Assembly: GCA_002355495.1 (NCBI GenBank)
Contig: AP017424.1
Coordinates: 7,195,501-7,259,500, forward strand
Direction of reading: 5' to 3'
Source: Streptomyces laurentii
Lineage (GTDB): Bacteria; Actinomycetota; Actinomycetes; Streptomycetales; Streptomycetaceae
DNA: 64,000 nucleotides
The translations under genes and the position numbers were made by a program. Positions 24,502-34,505 of this stretch are shown here, in pieces. Below the pieces are notes generated by a model that worked only from the letters and a program-made list of their open reading frames with translations, was not told where the DNA came from and did no database searches. Position 1 is the first letter of the stretch, and each line of letters opens with the position of its first letter.

Positions 24502-26024
24502 TCCGCCGCCTCTCCTTCGTCTTCCTCGTCCGCACGGCGCAGGGGCAGCCGCAGCGTGAACACGGCCCCCCGGCCCGCCCCTTCGGCCCCCTCGGCCGCA
24601 CCGGCGACATCGATCGTGCCCCCGTGCAGCCGCGCGTTCTCCAGCGCGATCGCCGTACCGAGGCCGCTGCCCTGCCCGCCGGCGTCGGCCGCGCCGCGGG
24701 TGCGCGCCGCGTCCGCCTTGTAGAAGCGGTCGAAGACCCGCTCCCGGGCCTCCGGCGGCAGCCCCGGGCCGTGGTCGGCGACCTCCAGCGTCACCCACGC
24801 CCCGTCCGCCGCGAGCGTCACGACGACGGGCGGGGCTCCGTGGCGCAGCGCGTTGCCCACCAGGTTCGCGACGATCACGTCGATCCGGCGTCGGTCGACC
24901 ACCGCCCGCAGCCCCTCCGGGAGGTGCGCCTCGACCCGATCCGTCCAGCCGCGCAGCGCCAGCGACGCCCGGACCGTGCCGGCGAGATCCGTCTCGGCCG
25001 CGTTGAGCCGGACCGCTTTGGCGTCGAAGCGGGAGATCTCCATCAGATCCTCGACCAGGCGGGCCAGGCGCGCCGTCTCCGCGCCGACGGTGCGGGCCGC
25101 CCGCGCGGCGTCCGGCGGCAACTGGTCGGCGTCCTCCTCCAGTACGGTCGCCACCATCGTCATCGCCGCCAGCGGCGTGCGCAGTTCGTGCGACACGTCC
25201 GCCACGAAGCGGCGCGCCTTGGCCTCCTGCTCGCGCAGTTCGGCGTCGGACGCCTGGAGCGCGTCGGCGGTCTCGTTGAACGTCCGGGCCAGATCGGCGA
25301 GTTCGTCGTGCCCCCGGACGGCGACCCGGCTGCCGAGATGGCCGCCCGCGAGTGCCCGGGTGGCCCGGCCCAGCTTCCGTACCGGACGCAGCACCGTCCC
25401 GGCGGCCAGCAGCGCGAGGACGGCGGCGAGCAGCACCACCGGCACGGTGCCGGCCCGCACGGAGGCCAACAGGGCGGCGGTGTCGTCGCGTTCGGCCCGC
25501 AGGTCGGTGATCGCGTAGACCTCCAGGCCCGAGGTGCGGCGGTCCCCGTCGGCGTACGTCACGGGCATGCCGACGACCAGATAGGGCTCGCTCCGCCACG
25601 TCACCCGCTGGAACCGCGCGTCGTCCCCGGTCCTGACGGCGGCGCGCAGCTCGGCGGTGATCCGGCCCGAGGTGTCGGCGTACCGGTCGGAGGTCGCGGC
25701 GAGGTCCCGGTAGCGGGCGACCACGATCCGGGCGCCGAGGCCGTCCGAGACCTGCGCCGCGAACCGGGCCAGGGACCGCTGGTCGGGCGGCAGGTCGAAG
25801 TCGGCGGCGACGGCCGTGGTCCGCTCCCGCAGATCGTGGACGGCGGTGTCCTGGGTACGCCGCAGGACGGCCGTGCGGGCCTCCCGGTAGGCGAGGGTGG
25901 TCGCGGTCACCGCGCTGACGAGCGCGACCAGGACGAAGGTGACGACCAGCCGGGTGCGCAGCCCGCCGACGAACCGCCGCGGACGTCCGCGTGGTCGATC
26001 CCTGTTCTCGCGCGTACGCTTCAC
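24498..26024 (-). CDS. sensor histidine kinase
   Basis: 508 aa. TM1 (LVVTFVLVALVSAVTATTLA), an extracellular sensor of about 140 residues, TM2 (VPVVLLAAVLALLAAGTVL), HAMP (RPVRKLGRATRALAGGHLG). Phospho-acceptor His is in VSHELRTPLAAM near residue 278. N box NLVGNALRHG, G1 ADHGPGLP, F box FDRFYKAD, G2 GSGLGTAIA. GTG 26024 overlaps the response-regulator stop by four bases. The frame is open upstream into the regulator, which is a high-GC artefact. Signal unknown; the divergent ABC exporter suggests envelope stress or an antimicrobial. Confidence 0.95.
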   Translation of the reverse strand: MKRTRENRDRPRGRPRRFVGGLRTRLVVTFVLVALVSAVTATTLAYREARTAVLRRTQDTAVHDLRERTTAVAADFDLPPDQRSLARFAAQVSDGLGARIVVARYRDLAATSDRYADTSGRITAELRAAVRTGDDARFQRVTWRSEPYLVVGMPVTYADGDRRTSGLEVYAITDLRAERDDTAALLASVRAGTVPVVLLAAVLALLAAGTVLRPVRKLGRATRALAGGHLGSRVAVRGHDELADLARTFNETADALQASDAELREQEAKARRFVADVSHELRTPLAAMTMVATVLEEDADQLPPDAARAARTVGAETARLARLVEDLMEISRFDAKAVRLNAAETDLAGTVRASLALRGWTDRVEAHLPEGLRAVVDRRRIDVIVANLVGNALRHGAPPVVVTLAADGAWVTLEVADHGPGLPPEARERVFDRFYKADAARTRGAADAGGQGSGLGTAIALENARLHGGTIDVAGAAEGAEGAGRGAVFTLRLPLRRADEEDEGEAAE

Positions 26025-26713
26025 AGCGGCCCGAAGCGGTAGCCGAAGCCCCGCACCGTCTGGATGAACCGGGGCTTCGACGGGACATGCTCGATCTTGG
26101 CCCGCAGCCGGCCGACCGCCGCGTCCACCAGCCGGGAGTCGCCCAGGAAGCCGTGGTCCCAGACGGATTCGAGGAGCTGCTCCCGGCTCAGCACCCGGCC
26201 CGGGGAGGCCGACAGCTCCAGCAGCAGCCGCAGTTCGGTGGGCGGCAGCGGGACGGGGACGCCGTTCCTGGTCACGGTGAGTCCGGCACGGTCGATCACC
26301 AGGCCGGCGAGGTCCGTGTCCGGTTCCTGCCGTGCGGACGGTTCCGCGCGTCGCAGCGCGGCCCGGATGCGCGCCTTCAGGACGGGCGCGGTGACGGGCT
26401 TGACGACATAGTCGTCCGCGCCCGCCTCCAGGCCGGTCACGATGTCCGCGTCGTCGCCGCGCGCGGTCAGCATGATGACCGGCAGGGTCGCCGAGCGGGC
26501 GCGGATGCGGCGGCACACCTCGAAGCCGTCCATGCCGGGCAGCATCAGGTCCAGCACGGCGAGTTCGACCCGGGCGCCGTGTTCCCCGGCGAGCAGGGCG
26601 AGGGCCTCCTCGCCGGTGGCCGCGGTGTCCACCCCGTAACCGTGCCGGCGCAGCACCAGCTCCATTCCGTCCCGTACGGACACGTCGTCCTCGATGAGCA
26701 GCACATGCGCCAT
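26021..26713 (-). CDS. OmpR-family response regulator
   Basis: 230 aa. Receiver domain: acidic IEDD, phosphorylation Asp in AVLDLMLPGMDGFE near residue 56, switch T in VIMLTARGDD, Lys in DYVVKPVTAPVL. Winged helix: LPPTELRLLLELSASPGRVLSREQLLESVW, then RLVDAAVGRLRAKIE and FIQTVRGFGYRF. ATG 26713 is preferred; upstream in-frame codons are possible. It heads the RR-HK-lipoprotein operon. Divergent from the lipoprotein/adaptor/ABC operon across about 130 bp, its likely target. Confidence 0.95.
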   Translation of the reverse strand: MAHVLLIEDDVSVRDGMELVLRRHGYGVDTAATGEEALALLAGEHGARVELAVLDLMLPGMDGFEVCRRIRARSATLPVIMLTARGDDADIVTGLEAGADDYVVKPVTAPVLKARIRAALRRAEPSARQEPDTDLAGLVIDRAGLTVTRNGVPVPLPPTELRLLLELSASPGRVLSREQLLESVWDHGFLGDSRLVDAAVGRLRAKIEHVPSKPRFIQTVRGFGYRFGPL

Positions 26714-26848
26714 GGCCCGATTATGGGCACGCCCACACACCGTCCGGCTAGGGCGACCGGGGGACGGATCCGCAGGTCGGGGGCATTGTTACCGTCCCAT
26801 CACATGGTCATGGACCCGCCATCACGCCAGGCGGCGAACGTGCTGCCC

Positions 26849-27538
26849 ATGAACATCACCGACGTACCCAGGACCACCACACCCACCCCCGTGACCGCCG
26901 CCGCCCGGCTGCGCTTCGCCGCGCTCGTCGCCGTACCCGTTCTCGCCCTGTCCGCCGCCTGCGGCGGCGGAGCCGACAGCACCGAGGGAGCGAAGGAGAG
27001 CTCGGAGATCGCCGACGTGCCGGCAGCGCCGGGCGCCGCGGACAAGGGCACGGACAAGGACGGCGGCACGGGCGCGGGTGCGGGCGCGGACACCTCGAAG
27101 GGCGAGTTCTACGACGCCCAGATGAAGTACGTCCAGTGCATGCGCGGCAAGGGCGGCTTCAAGGACTTCCCCGACCCCAAGCTCAGCGGCTATCTCGACT
27201 GGGAGAAGGTCGAGGAGATCGCCTCCAAGCCCGGCCAGAACGAGGCGTACAAGGGCGGGCGGAAGCAGGCCTGCGGCTCCGAGCTGCGCGACGCGCTGGC
27301 CGCCGAGCCCCGGCGCGACGAGCAGAAGGGGTACGAGTCGATGCTCGCCCACGCGAAGTGCATGCGCGACAACGGCGTCTCCCGGTTCACCAACCCCACC
27401 ATGAGCGGCGGCATCGCCCAGCCGGGCGGCGACCCGAACCCGGCGAACCCGGCCCTCGACTCCGCGTCGCCGGCGTACAAGAAGGCCCAGAAGGCCTGCC
27501 GGTCGAAGCTCATCGACAGCGTGGCGGGCATGCAGTGA
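26849..27538 (+). CDS. lipoprotein with paired CMR repeats
   Basis: About 229 aa from ATG 26849 (GTG 26840 is equally possible, with AGGCGG just upstream). Lipobox LSAAC after AALVAVPVLA. An acidic, Gly-rich linker is followed by two related segments: YVQCMRGKGGFKDFPDPKLSG and, about 75 residues later, HAKCMRDNGVSRFTNPTMSG. Each is followed by a second Cys (QACGSEL, KACRSKL). This looks like an internal duplication with two disulfides. Its stop overlaps the adaptor start (GTGA). Probably an extracytoplasmic component of the ABC system. Confidence 0.85.
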   Translation: MNITDVPRTTTPTPVTAAARLRFAALVAVPVLALSAACGGGADSTEGAKESSEIADVPAAPGAADKGTDKDGGTGAGAGADTSKGEFYDAQMKYVQCMRGKGGFKDFPDPKLSGYLDWEKVEEIASKPGQNEAYKGGRKQACGSELRDALAAEPRRDEQKGYESMLAHAKCMRDNGVSRFTNPTMSGGIAQPGGDPNPANPALDSASPAYKKAQKACRSKLIDSVAGMQ

Positions 27539-28611
27539 AACGTCGCACCGTACTCGTCGCGCTCGGCGCGATGACCGTCGCCGCCGTCGCCGGGGGGTTC
27601 TACTTCCTCGGCGGTGGCGCCGATCCGGACTCCTTTGGGAAGGCCGGCGAGCTGCCGCCCGCCACCGCGACCGTCGAACGCGCCGACCTCGTCCAGTCCA
27701 AGACCGTCGACGGCCGGCTCGACTTCGCCCAGCGCCGCCCCGTCAAGTCCGCCGTCGAAGGCACCGTCACGGTCGCCGCCCCCGAAGGGAAGACGCTGAC
27801 ACGCGGGCAGGCCCTGTACGAACTGAACGACAAGCCCGTCTCCCTCCTCTACGGGCCGGTGCCGATGTTCCGCGGGATGAAGCCCGGCGACCGGGGCAGC
27901 GACGTTCTCCAACTGGAGCGCAATCTACGCGACTTGGGATACGGGGCGGGGCTGTACGTCGACGTCCGGTACGACTCGGACACCGCGGCCGCCGTCAAGC
28001 GCTGGCAGAAGGACCTGAACCGCGAGCCCACCGGCCGGGTCGGCCGGGGCGACATCGTCTTCCAGCCCGGGCCGGTCAAGGTGGTCTCCGCCGACGCGGC
28101 CCTCGCCGACCAGGTCGGCCCGGACGGCGCGGTGCTCACGGTCGCCTCCACCAAGCCCGTCGTCCGGGCGGAACTGGAACAGACCGACGGCGCGCTCACC
28201 TCGCGGGGCACCAAGGTCGAGGTCACCCTGCCGAGCGGGAAGACCGTGGCCGGCCACGTCGCCGGGACGGTGCGCCCCGAGGCCGCCGAGGACGGGGGCG
28301 GCGGCGCGGCCCGGGACGGCATCACCGTCGAGGTCGTCCTGGACGGCGGGGCGGGCGCGGCGTCCGGCGAGGACTCCAAGGCGCCGTCGAGCGTGAAGTT
28401 CGTCAGCGAGGCCCGCAAGGGAGTCCTCGCGGTCCCCGTCGAGGCGGTCGTCGCGCTGCGCGGCGAGCGGGGCGGGTACGGCCTCCAGGTCGTCGAGGGC
28501 ACCACGTCGAGGATGGTGCGGGTGGAGACGGGCATGACCGCCGACGGGCGGATCGAGGTCTCCGGACCGGATCTCCGCCCGGGCCTGAAGGTCGGGATGG
28601 CGGCCTCATGA
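27535..28611 (+). CDS. peptidoglycan-binding/HlyD-like adaptor protein
   Basis: 358 aa. N-terminal anchor (RTVLVALGAMTVAAVAGGFYFL), then PPATATVERADLVQSKTVDGRL and a barrel-sandwich piece (VTVAAPEGKTLTRGQALYEL). A PG_binding_1 domain follows: GDRGSDVLQLERNLRDLG, SDTAAAVKRWQKDL. Later strands resemble HlyD/MacA membrane-fusion proteins (RAELEQTDGALTSRGTKVEV) and a C-terminal GLKVGM-AS. Such proteins accompany MacB-type transporters in Gram-positives. GTG 27535 and the ATGA overlap at the 3' end indicate coupling on both sides. Confidence 0.88.
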   Translation: MKRRTVLVALGAMTVAAVAGGFYFLGGGADPDSFGKAGELPPATATVERADLVQSKTVDGRLDFAQRRPVKSAVEGTVTVAAPEGKTLTRGQALYELNDKPVSLLYGPVPMFRGMKPGDRGSDVLQLERNLRDLGYGAGLYVDVRYDSDTAAAVKRWQKDLNREPTGRVGRGDIVFQPGPVKVVSADAALADQVGPDGAVLTVASTKPVVRAELEQTDGALTSRGTKVEVTLPSGKTVAGHVAGTVRPEAAEDGGGGAARDGITVEVVLDGGAGAASGEDSKAPSSVKFVSEARKGVLAVPVEAVVALRGERGGYGLQVVEGTTSRMVRVETGMTADGRIEVSGPDLRPGLKVGMAAS

Positions 28612-29423
28612 CTCCGACCGGACATCCCACCCGACACCTCGCCCGAACATCCCCCCGGCACCCCGACGTCGTCCCCGTCCCCGCCCCCGTACCCGTCATC
28701 GAGTTGCGGGGAGCGGGCAAGGCGTACCCCGGCGGCGTCCACGCCCTGCGCGAGGTGAACCTCATCGTCGAGGAGGGCGAACTCCTTGCCGTCGTCGGCC
28801 CGTCCGGCTCCGGCAAGTCCACCATGCTCCACATCATGGGCACGCTCGACAAGCCCACCACCGGCACCGTCCGGATCGCCGGCTACGACGTGTCCGCGCT
28901 CTCCGACTCCCGGCTCTCCGCGCTGCGCGCCCGCCACATCGGCTTCGTCTTCCAGCACTTCCACCTGGCTGCGGGACGGGACGCGGTCGACAACGTCGCC
29001 GACGGGCTGCTGTACACGGGCGTTCCGCTGAGGCAGCGGCGGGCCCGGGCGCGGGAAGCGCTCGCCCGGGTGCGTCTCGACCACCGCGGCTCGCACACGC
29101 CGAACGAGCTGTCCGGCGGCGAGAAGCAGCGCGTGGCCATCGCCCGCGCCCTGGTGGGCACGCCCCGGCTGCTGCTCGCCGACGAGCCGACCGGGGCCCT
29201 GGACACCGCTTCCGGCGCGATCGTCATGGAGCTGCTGCGCGAGCTGCACGCGTCCGGCACCACTGTCTGCGTGATCACCCACGACAACGAGATCGCCGAC
29301 GCGCTGCCGCGCCGGGTCCGCTTCAAGGACGGCGCGATCGTCTCGGACACGCGCTCGGGCAGCCGCTCGGACGGCCCGGCCGGTGCGGGCGTCGACGCGG
29401 CGGCCGAGGAGGCCGGCCCATGA
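28608..29423 (+). CDS. ABC transporter ATP-binding protein (MacB/LolD-like)
   Basis: 271 aa. Walker A GPSGSGKST near residue 64, Q-loop FVFQHFHLAAG, signature LSGGEKQR, Walker B LLLADEPTGALD, and switch His VCVITHD. The order and spacing match the MacB/LolD/FtsE type. ATG 28608 overlaps the adaptor stop (ATGA), and its own stop overlaps the permease start. The first 25 residues (TPTGHPTRHLARTS) look like low-complexity leader. Confidence 0.96.
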   Translation: MTPTGHPTRHLARTSPRHPDVVPVPAPVPVIELRGAGKAYPGGVHALREVNLIVEEGELLAVVGPSGSGKSTMLHIMGTLDKPTTGTVRIAGYDVSALSDSRLSALRARHIGFVFQHFHLAAGRDAVDNVADGLLYTGVPLRQRRARAREALARVRLDHRGSHTPNELSGGEKQRVAIARALVGTPRLLLADEPTGALDTASGAIVMELLRELHASGTTVCVITHDNEIADALPRRVRFKDGAIVSDTRSGSRSDGPAGAGVDAAAEEAGP

Positions 29424-30613
29424 CGCACGACCTCAGGCCCGCCCGTCTCTCCTCCCGCGACATCCTGCGCGTCGGCGCGGTCGGTCTGCGCGCGCGGCGG
29501 GCGCGGGTGGTGCTCTCGGCGCTCGGCATCGCCCTCGGCATCGCGACCATGGTGGCCGTCGTCGGGCTGTCCGAGTCGAGCCGCGCGGATCTCATGGCGC
29601 GGCTCGACCGCCTCGGCACCAACCTCCTCACCGCCGAGGCGGGCAAGGACCCCACCGGGCGGCCGGTCAAGCTCCCCAAGAACGCGGTCGCGATGGTCGA
29701 GCGCATCGGCCCGGTGCAGCGCGCCACGGCGAGTGCCGACATCGACGCCCGGATCCGCCGCAGCGACGTGGTCCCCGAGGAGCGCACCGCGGGCGTCACC
29801 GCTCAGGCCGTCCGCGGCGACCTGCTGGCCGCGCTCGGCGGCGAGGTCGCCGCGGGCGGGTGGCTGACCCCGGCCGGCGAACGCCTCCCGACGACGGTGC
29901 TCGGCGCGGTGGCGGCCCGGCGCCTCGGCATCACCGGCCCCGGGGAGACGATCATGATGAACGACACCCGCGTGGCCGTCGTCGGCATCCTCGATCCCAT
30001 CGAACTGGCCCCCGGCCTCGACCGGGTGGCCATGGTCGGATTCCCGGCCGCCGAACGCTACTTCGGCTTCGACGGCCATCCCACCACCGTCTTCGAGCGC
30101 TCCACGGACGACTCGGTCATGGACGTCCGGGCGGTCCTGGCCCGCAGCATCAGCCCCGGCGACGAGGCGGCCATCAAGATCTCCCGGCCCTCGGACGCGC
30201 TGGCCGCCAAGGCCGCCACCGACGAGGGCCTGACGACCCTGATGCTCGGCCTGGGCGCGGTGGCGCTGCTGGTCGGCGGGGTGGGAGTCGCCAACACCAT
30301 GGTCGTCTCCGTCCTGGAACGCCGTCAGGAGATCGGTCTGCGCCGCTCGCTGGGCGCGACCCGGGGCGCGATCCGGCTCCAGTTCCTGACCGAGTCGCTG
30401 CTGCTCTCGGCACTGGGCGGGGCGACGGGCGCGCTGCTCGGCGCGGCGGCGACGTACGGCTTCGCGCGGGTCCAGGGCTGGACGGCGGTGGTCCCGCCGT
30501 GGTCGCTGGCCGGGGGCCTCGGCGCCACGCTGCTGATCGGTGTGACCGCCGGCCTCTACCCGGCGATCCGTGCCTCGCGGGTCCACCCGACGGTGGCGCT
30601 GAACTCGATCTGA
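29420..30613 (+). CDS. ABC transporter permease (FtsX/MacB type)
   Basis: 397 aa. First helix ARVVLSALGIALGIATMVAVVGLSES, then a large MacB_PCD extracytoplasmic domain, then three C-terminal helices: TLMLGLGAVALLVGGVGVANTM, LLLSALGGATGALLGAAATYGF, SLAGGLGATLLIGVTAGLYPA. The cytoplasmic loop has the usual ERRQEIGLRRSLGATRGAI. With the ATPase and adaptor it should form a mechanotransmission-type exporter for a peptide or lipid-like substrate. Last gene; a strong terminator follows. Confidence 0.95.
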   Translation: MTHDLRPARLSSRDILRVGAVGLRARRARVVLSALGIALGIATMVAVVGLSESSRADLMARLDRLGTNLLTAEAGKDPTGRPVKLPKNAVAMVERIGPVQRATASADIDARIRRSDVVPEERTAGVTAQAVRGDLLAALGGEVAAGGWLTPAGERLPTTVLGAVAARRLGITGPGETIMMNDTRVAVVGILDPIELAPGLDRVAMVGFPAAERYFGFDGHPTTVFERSTDDSVMDVRAVLARSISPGDEAAIKISRPSDALAAKAATDEGLTTLMLGLGAVALLVGGVGVANTMVVSVLERRQEIGLRRSLGATRGAIRLQFLTESLLLSALGGATGALLGAAATYGFARVQGWTAVVPPWSLAGGLGATLLIGVTAGLYPAIRASRVHPTVALNSI

Positions 30614-30630
30614 GGCACCGGACACGAAGA

Positions 30631-30668
30631 GGGCGCCTGCCCCGGGCCGAAGCCCGGGGCAGGCGCCC
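30631..30668. terminator. strong hairpin terminator
   Basis: A perfect 17-bp stem (30631-30647 with 30652-30668) closed by a CGAA tetraloop, between the permease stop and the convergent protease gene. Confidence 0.9.
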
Positions 30669-30738
30669 CTGTTCGAGGTCAGTCCGTGGTTCCGGCACCG
30701 CGAGGTGGAGGACGCGGAGCCCGGTCGTCAGCGTGACA

Positions 30739-33700
30739 TCACTTGCCGAGCCACGCGTTCTGGATGGTCACCTTCGACGCGTTGCCCTGCTTGTCCGTGA
30801 CCTCGGCGGAGAGCGCGATACCGGCGTCCTTCGCCGGGCTCTTCACGAGGATCGTGCCGTTCAGGACCGGGGTGGCCTTCCAGGTCTTCCCGCCGTCGTA
30901 ACTCACCGACACGGCGAGCGACTTGAGGTTGGAGCCGGCGGCCGAACCCTGCACGGTCACCGGGACCACGACCGGGAGGCCCGCCGGGGCGCGCGAGGAG
31001 AGGTCGACCGGCGGCGCGAAGCCGACCATGGACACCGGCAGCGCGGTGGTCTCCGCGACCTGCTTCGAACGGAACGAGAAGCTGGTGTCGATCCGGGTGG
31101 AGGTCGCGGCGACGGTCGCCGGACGCTCGACGGAGGTCGTCAGCCGGTACGCGGCGTCGGCGCTGTCGACCGTGAAGGGCTTCGCGCCGCGCAGCGGGTC
31201 GTCGTTCTCGGCGACCTTGACGCCGTCGCGGTACAGCGTCGTGGTGGCCGAGGTGTACGGGCCGTCGCCTTGGTGGCCCGCGCCGTCGCCGAGCAGCGGC
31301 AGAGCGCCGACGATCAGCTCCCGGCCCGACTTCGTGTGGGGAGCGGTACGGAAGACACCCGTGTCCTTGCTCAGGACCGGGCCGATGACGCCGGTGTTGA
31401 AGGTCTCCTGGTACGTCCGGCCGGCCTCGTAGCGCTTCGGCTGGGCCATGGCCTGGTTTCCCTCGATCGCGGGGAGGCCCCACTCGTCGGGCTCACCGAG
31501 CTGCGCGACCGCCGTGTTCCACTTCACCCCGTCGGCGGTGGAGACGTGGACGGTACGGACGCCCGGTGCCGTCTGCGTCGGCCAGAAGCCTTCGCCGGCG
31601 GCGCCGTCCGGCATCACGGGGATCATGGACACTCCCGCCGACTTCCCGGCGACGGAGGCACCGAGTCCGACCTTGAGCGTGGCCAGCTCGTTCGCCTTCA
31701 CCTGCCGGGTGTAGCCGGTCCCGAGCGTGTTCGTCGGGCCGCCGAAGGCCACCGCGTACTGGGTGGTGGCGTCCTTGAGGAAGTACGCGGACCAGAACTG
31801 GGTGAGCGAGCCGTCGGTGATGGCCGGTCCCACGTGGGCGGTACGGAATCCGGTGAGGCCCGACAGGTACCAGCCGCTGCCGACGCCGCCGGCGTCGGTC
31901 TCGGAGTGCATGTAGGACAACTCGGCGGAGGCCGCCTTCTCCACGCCGGGCACGGTGATGTCCACCGGCTTGGCGGTGCGCGCGTCCGGGGTGACGGTGG
32001 TGTCCCCGGAGATCTCCAGCTCCGGCTGGGCGATCCAGTCCGTGCCCGCGGTCAGGTCCGAGGGGTCCTGGTAGACGCCCGTGTCGAGCGCGTACGAGCC
32101 CTTGGGGACCCGGATCGTGTGGCTGCCCGGTGCGAAGTCGACACGGGCGCTGAAGCCCGCCGCCAGGCCTTTGACGCCGACCAGGAAGTTGTAGAAGTAC
32201 TCGGCGTCGGTGCCGTCACGGTCGATGGTCCTGAGCGTGAGGTCGTAGGACTCCACCTCCCGGACGGCCACCACGGTGGTACGGACACTCTGGCCCCCGC
32301 CGGTGGCGGTGACGTAGCCCGCGAAGGCGCCGTCGGTGTCACCGATCCGGGTGTCGGCGACGAGGTCGACCCCGGCCGTGCCGCCGGCGGGCACGGTCAC
32401 CTTCGAGGCGCCGAGCGTGAAGAACCCCGCCGGGGCCGGCTTGCCCGCCGGATCGACGACGGACATCGACAGGTCGAGGGTGACCGCCGTGGTCCCCAGG
32501 TTGCGGTAGGTGACCTTGCGGGTGACGGGCTTGTCGTCGGCGTGCGGCCAGCTGGCCGTGCCGAAGTTCTGCGACACCTGCTCGGCGACGACGCTCTGGC
32601 CGAGTGCCTTGTCGACCTGGACCCGGCCCGTGCCCTGCTGGAAGACGGTGGCGGTGCCGGGCGTGGCCGATCCGGACAGCGCGCCCTTGAGCTCGGCGGA
32701 CTTCCAGCCGGGGTTCTTCTGCTTCAGGAGCGCGGCGGCGCCCGCGACGTGCGGGGTCGCCATGGAGGTGCCGTCGATCTGCAGGTACCCCGGTGCCGGG
32801 TGCGGGGTGTCGGGATCCGTGTCGATGAGGCTGCCGGGGGCGGCGGCCGCGGCGATGTCGACGCCGGGCGCGGTCACGTCCGGCTTGACGGCCCCGTCAC
32901 CGGCGCGCGGGCCGCTGCCGGAGAAGGAGGCCAGGACGTCGTCCTTGTCGACGGCGCCGACTGTCAGCGCGGCGTCCGCGGAGCCCGGTGAGCTCAGGCT
33001 CGACGCGCCGAACCGGCCGTCGTTGCCCGCCGCGACGGCGAACAGGACGCCCTTCTCGGCGGTCAGTCTGTCGACCGTCTCCTCCAGCGGGTCGACATCG
33101 GGGCCGTCGGGGCTGCCGAGGCTGAGGTTGACCACGTCGGCCCCTTCGGCCGCGGCCCACTCCATGCCGGCGATGATGTCGGAGTCGCTTCCGAAGCCCT
33201 CGTCGTCGAGGACCTTCCCGCTGATCACCTTGGCGCCGGGGGCGACGCCCTTGTACGTGCCGCCGGACTTGGCGCCGGTGCCGGCGGCGATCGACGCGAC
33301 GTGGGTGCCGTGTCCGACCCGGTCCACGGCATCGGGGGACCGGGAGAAGTTCTTCTCGGCGACGACCTGGGTCTTGAGGTCGTCGTGGGTCTTGTCGACG
33401 CCGGTGTCGAGGACGGCGATCTTGACGCCCGTGCCGTCGTACCCGGACTCCCACGCCTTGTCGGCGCCGATCTGCGAGGTGCTGCGGTCCAGGCTCGCCT
33501 CGCGTACCCCGTCCAGCCAGACCTTGCGGATGCCGGCGGAGGCGACCCGTATACCGGGCTTCTGCTGGTCGGTCAGCGCGTCCCACACCCGGGCCGTGTC
33601 GTCGGGGACGTACGGATGGCGTCGGCGTTGATCGTCGGGAAGGTGCGCCGCACCTGGGTGTCACCGGCCGCGCGCACGTCGGCGCGTGCGGTGGCGGCAC

Positions 33701-34112
33701 CTCCTTCGTACTGCACGATCAGCTTGAGGCCGGCGCCGTGGCTCTTGCGGAGCCGCGGCTCGGCCAGCGCCTTGACGTCGAACAGCCGCTGGTCCAGCCG
33801 GCCCGTGGCCAGCAGGCGCTGCGCGTCGGCGGGTATCACCAGGGTGCTGTCCTTGGTGCGCTGCACCTGGACGGGGACGCGCTCGCGGCCCTTGGCGGGC
33901 TCGAAGCGTACGATCCGGCCCTTGGCGTCGACCGTCACCGTGTCGCCGGTGACGAGCGGGATCCGCTGCTCGCCGCCGACGCGGGCGATGTTCGGAGTGC
34001 CGGGTGAGGAGGCCGTCGTGGTGGTCACGATGGCCGTCGCGGGACTGGCCATTCCCGCGGTCAGGGCCACCGATGTGGCCGCTGCGATGGTGAAGGCGCG
34101 TGTTCTCTTCAC
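30739..34112 (-). pseudogene. secreted S8 (subtilisin-like) protease, one frameshift
   Basis: About 1,120 aa when joined. Signal peptide AFTIAAATSVALTAGMASPATA from GTG 34112. A propeptide region follows (ARVGGEQRIPLVTGDTVTV, TFPTINADAIRTSP). Catalytic domain: Asp in IAVLDTGVDKTHDDL, His in GHGTHVASIAAG, Ser in DGTSMATPHVAGAAALL. A C-terminal region of about 500 residues has beta-sandwich-like repeats. Around 33602-33606 one base is missing; adding one G gives SP-DDTARVWDALTDQ and joins the frames. All catalytic residues are intact, so an assembly indel is quite possible. A three-unit 11-bp repeat lies about 200 nt upstream. Confidence 0.88.
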
Positions 34113-34311
34113 ATGTGCGCGCAAGACTCCCCCAGGAGAGTGGGATGGGGTGGAGTGGTCGGTTCCAGCCGGGGTACGAGAACGCCCGCCGCTGGTCAGC
34201 GCAGTATGTGAGGGCCGGCTCGGGTTGATCAACGTCGGTTGTGGCAAGCGGAGTTGGGACGTGTGGTTTTTGGTCACGTCGGGGTCCGCGTGTTCGACGG
34301 GGCCATGATGA

Positions 34312-34344
34312 CTGTGTGACCGCTGTGTGACAGCGGTGTGATCC
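34312..34344 (-). promoter_or_regulatory. three 11-bp direct repeats upstream of protease
   Basis: Three consecutive 11-bp units: 34312-34322, 34323-34333, 34334-34344. Read towards the protease they share a (G/T)(A/G)TCACA(C) core. Eleven-base periodicity places the sites on one face of DNA. The pattern resembles PHO-box units (GTTCACC-like, 11-bp spacing) bound by PhoP. The rest of 34113-34505 has no gene. Confidence 0.5.
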
Positions 34345-34505
34345 CTCCGCGACAACGGCGCCGAGAGCCCGCCCTGGATCGCGCTCCGGCCCAAGCCTCA
34401 CGGGCTTTTCCCGTGTCGGGGATCCGCGCGGCGGGGGCACGCTCGTCGAATGGCTGTATCCGGGCCCAGGTGAAACCGTTCTCTCTCCGGGCCCGGAGAC
34501 GTGGT

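Noticed and set aside
23995..26516. Long frames that join lipoprotein, kinase and regulator
   Set aside because: Stop/start overlaps (GTGA) show three separate genes; the extra length is out-of-frame read-through at the 5' side.
29383..32991. 1202-codon plus-strand frame across the permease and protease genes
   Set aside because: It joins unrelated shadow frames of two genes on opposite strands.
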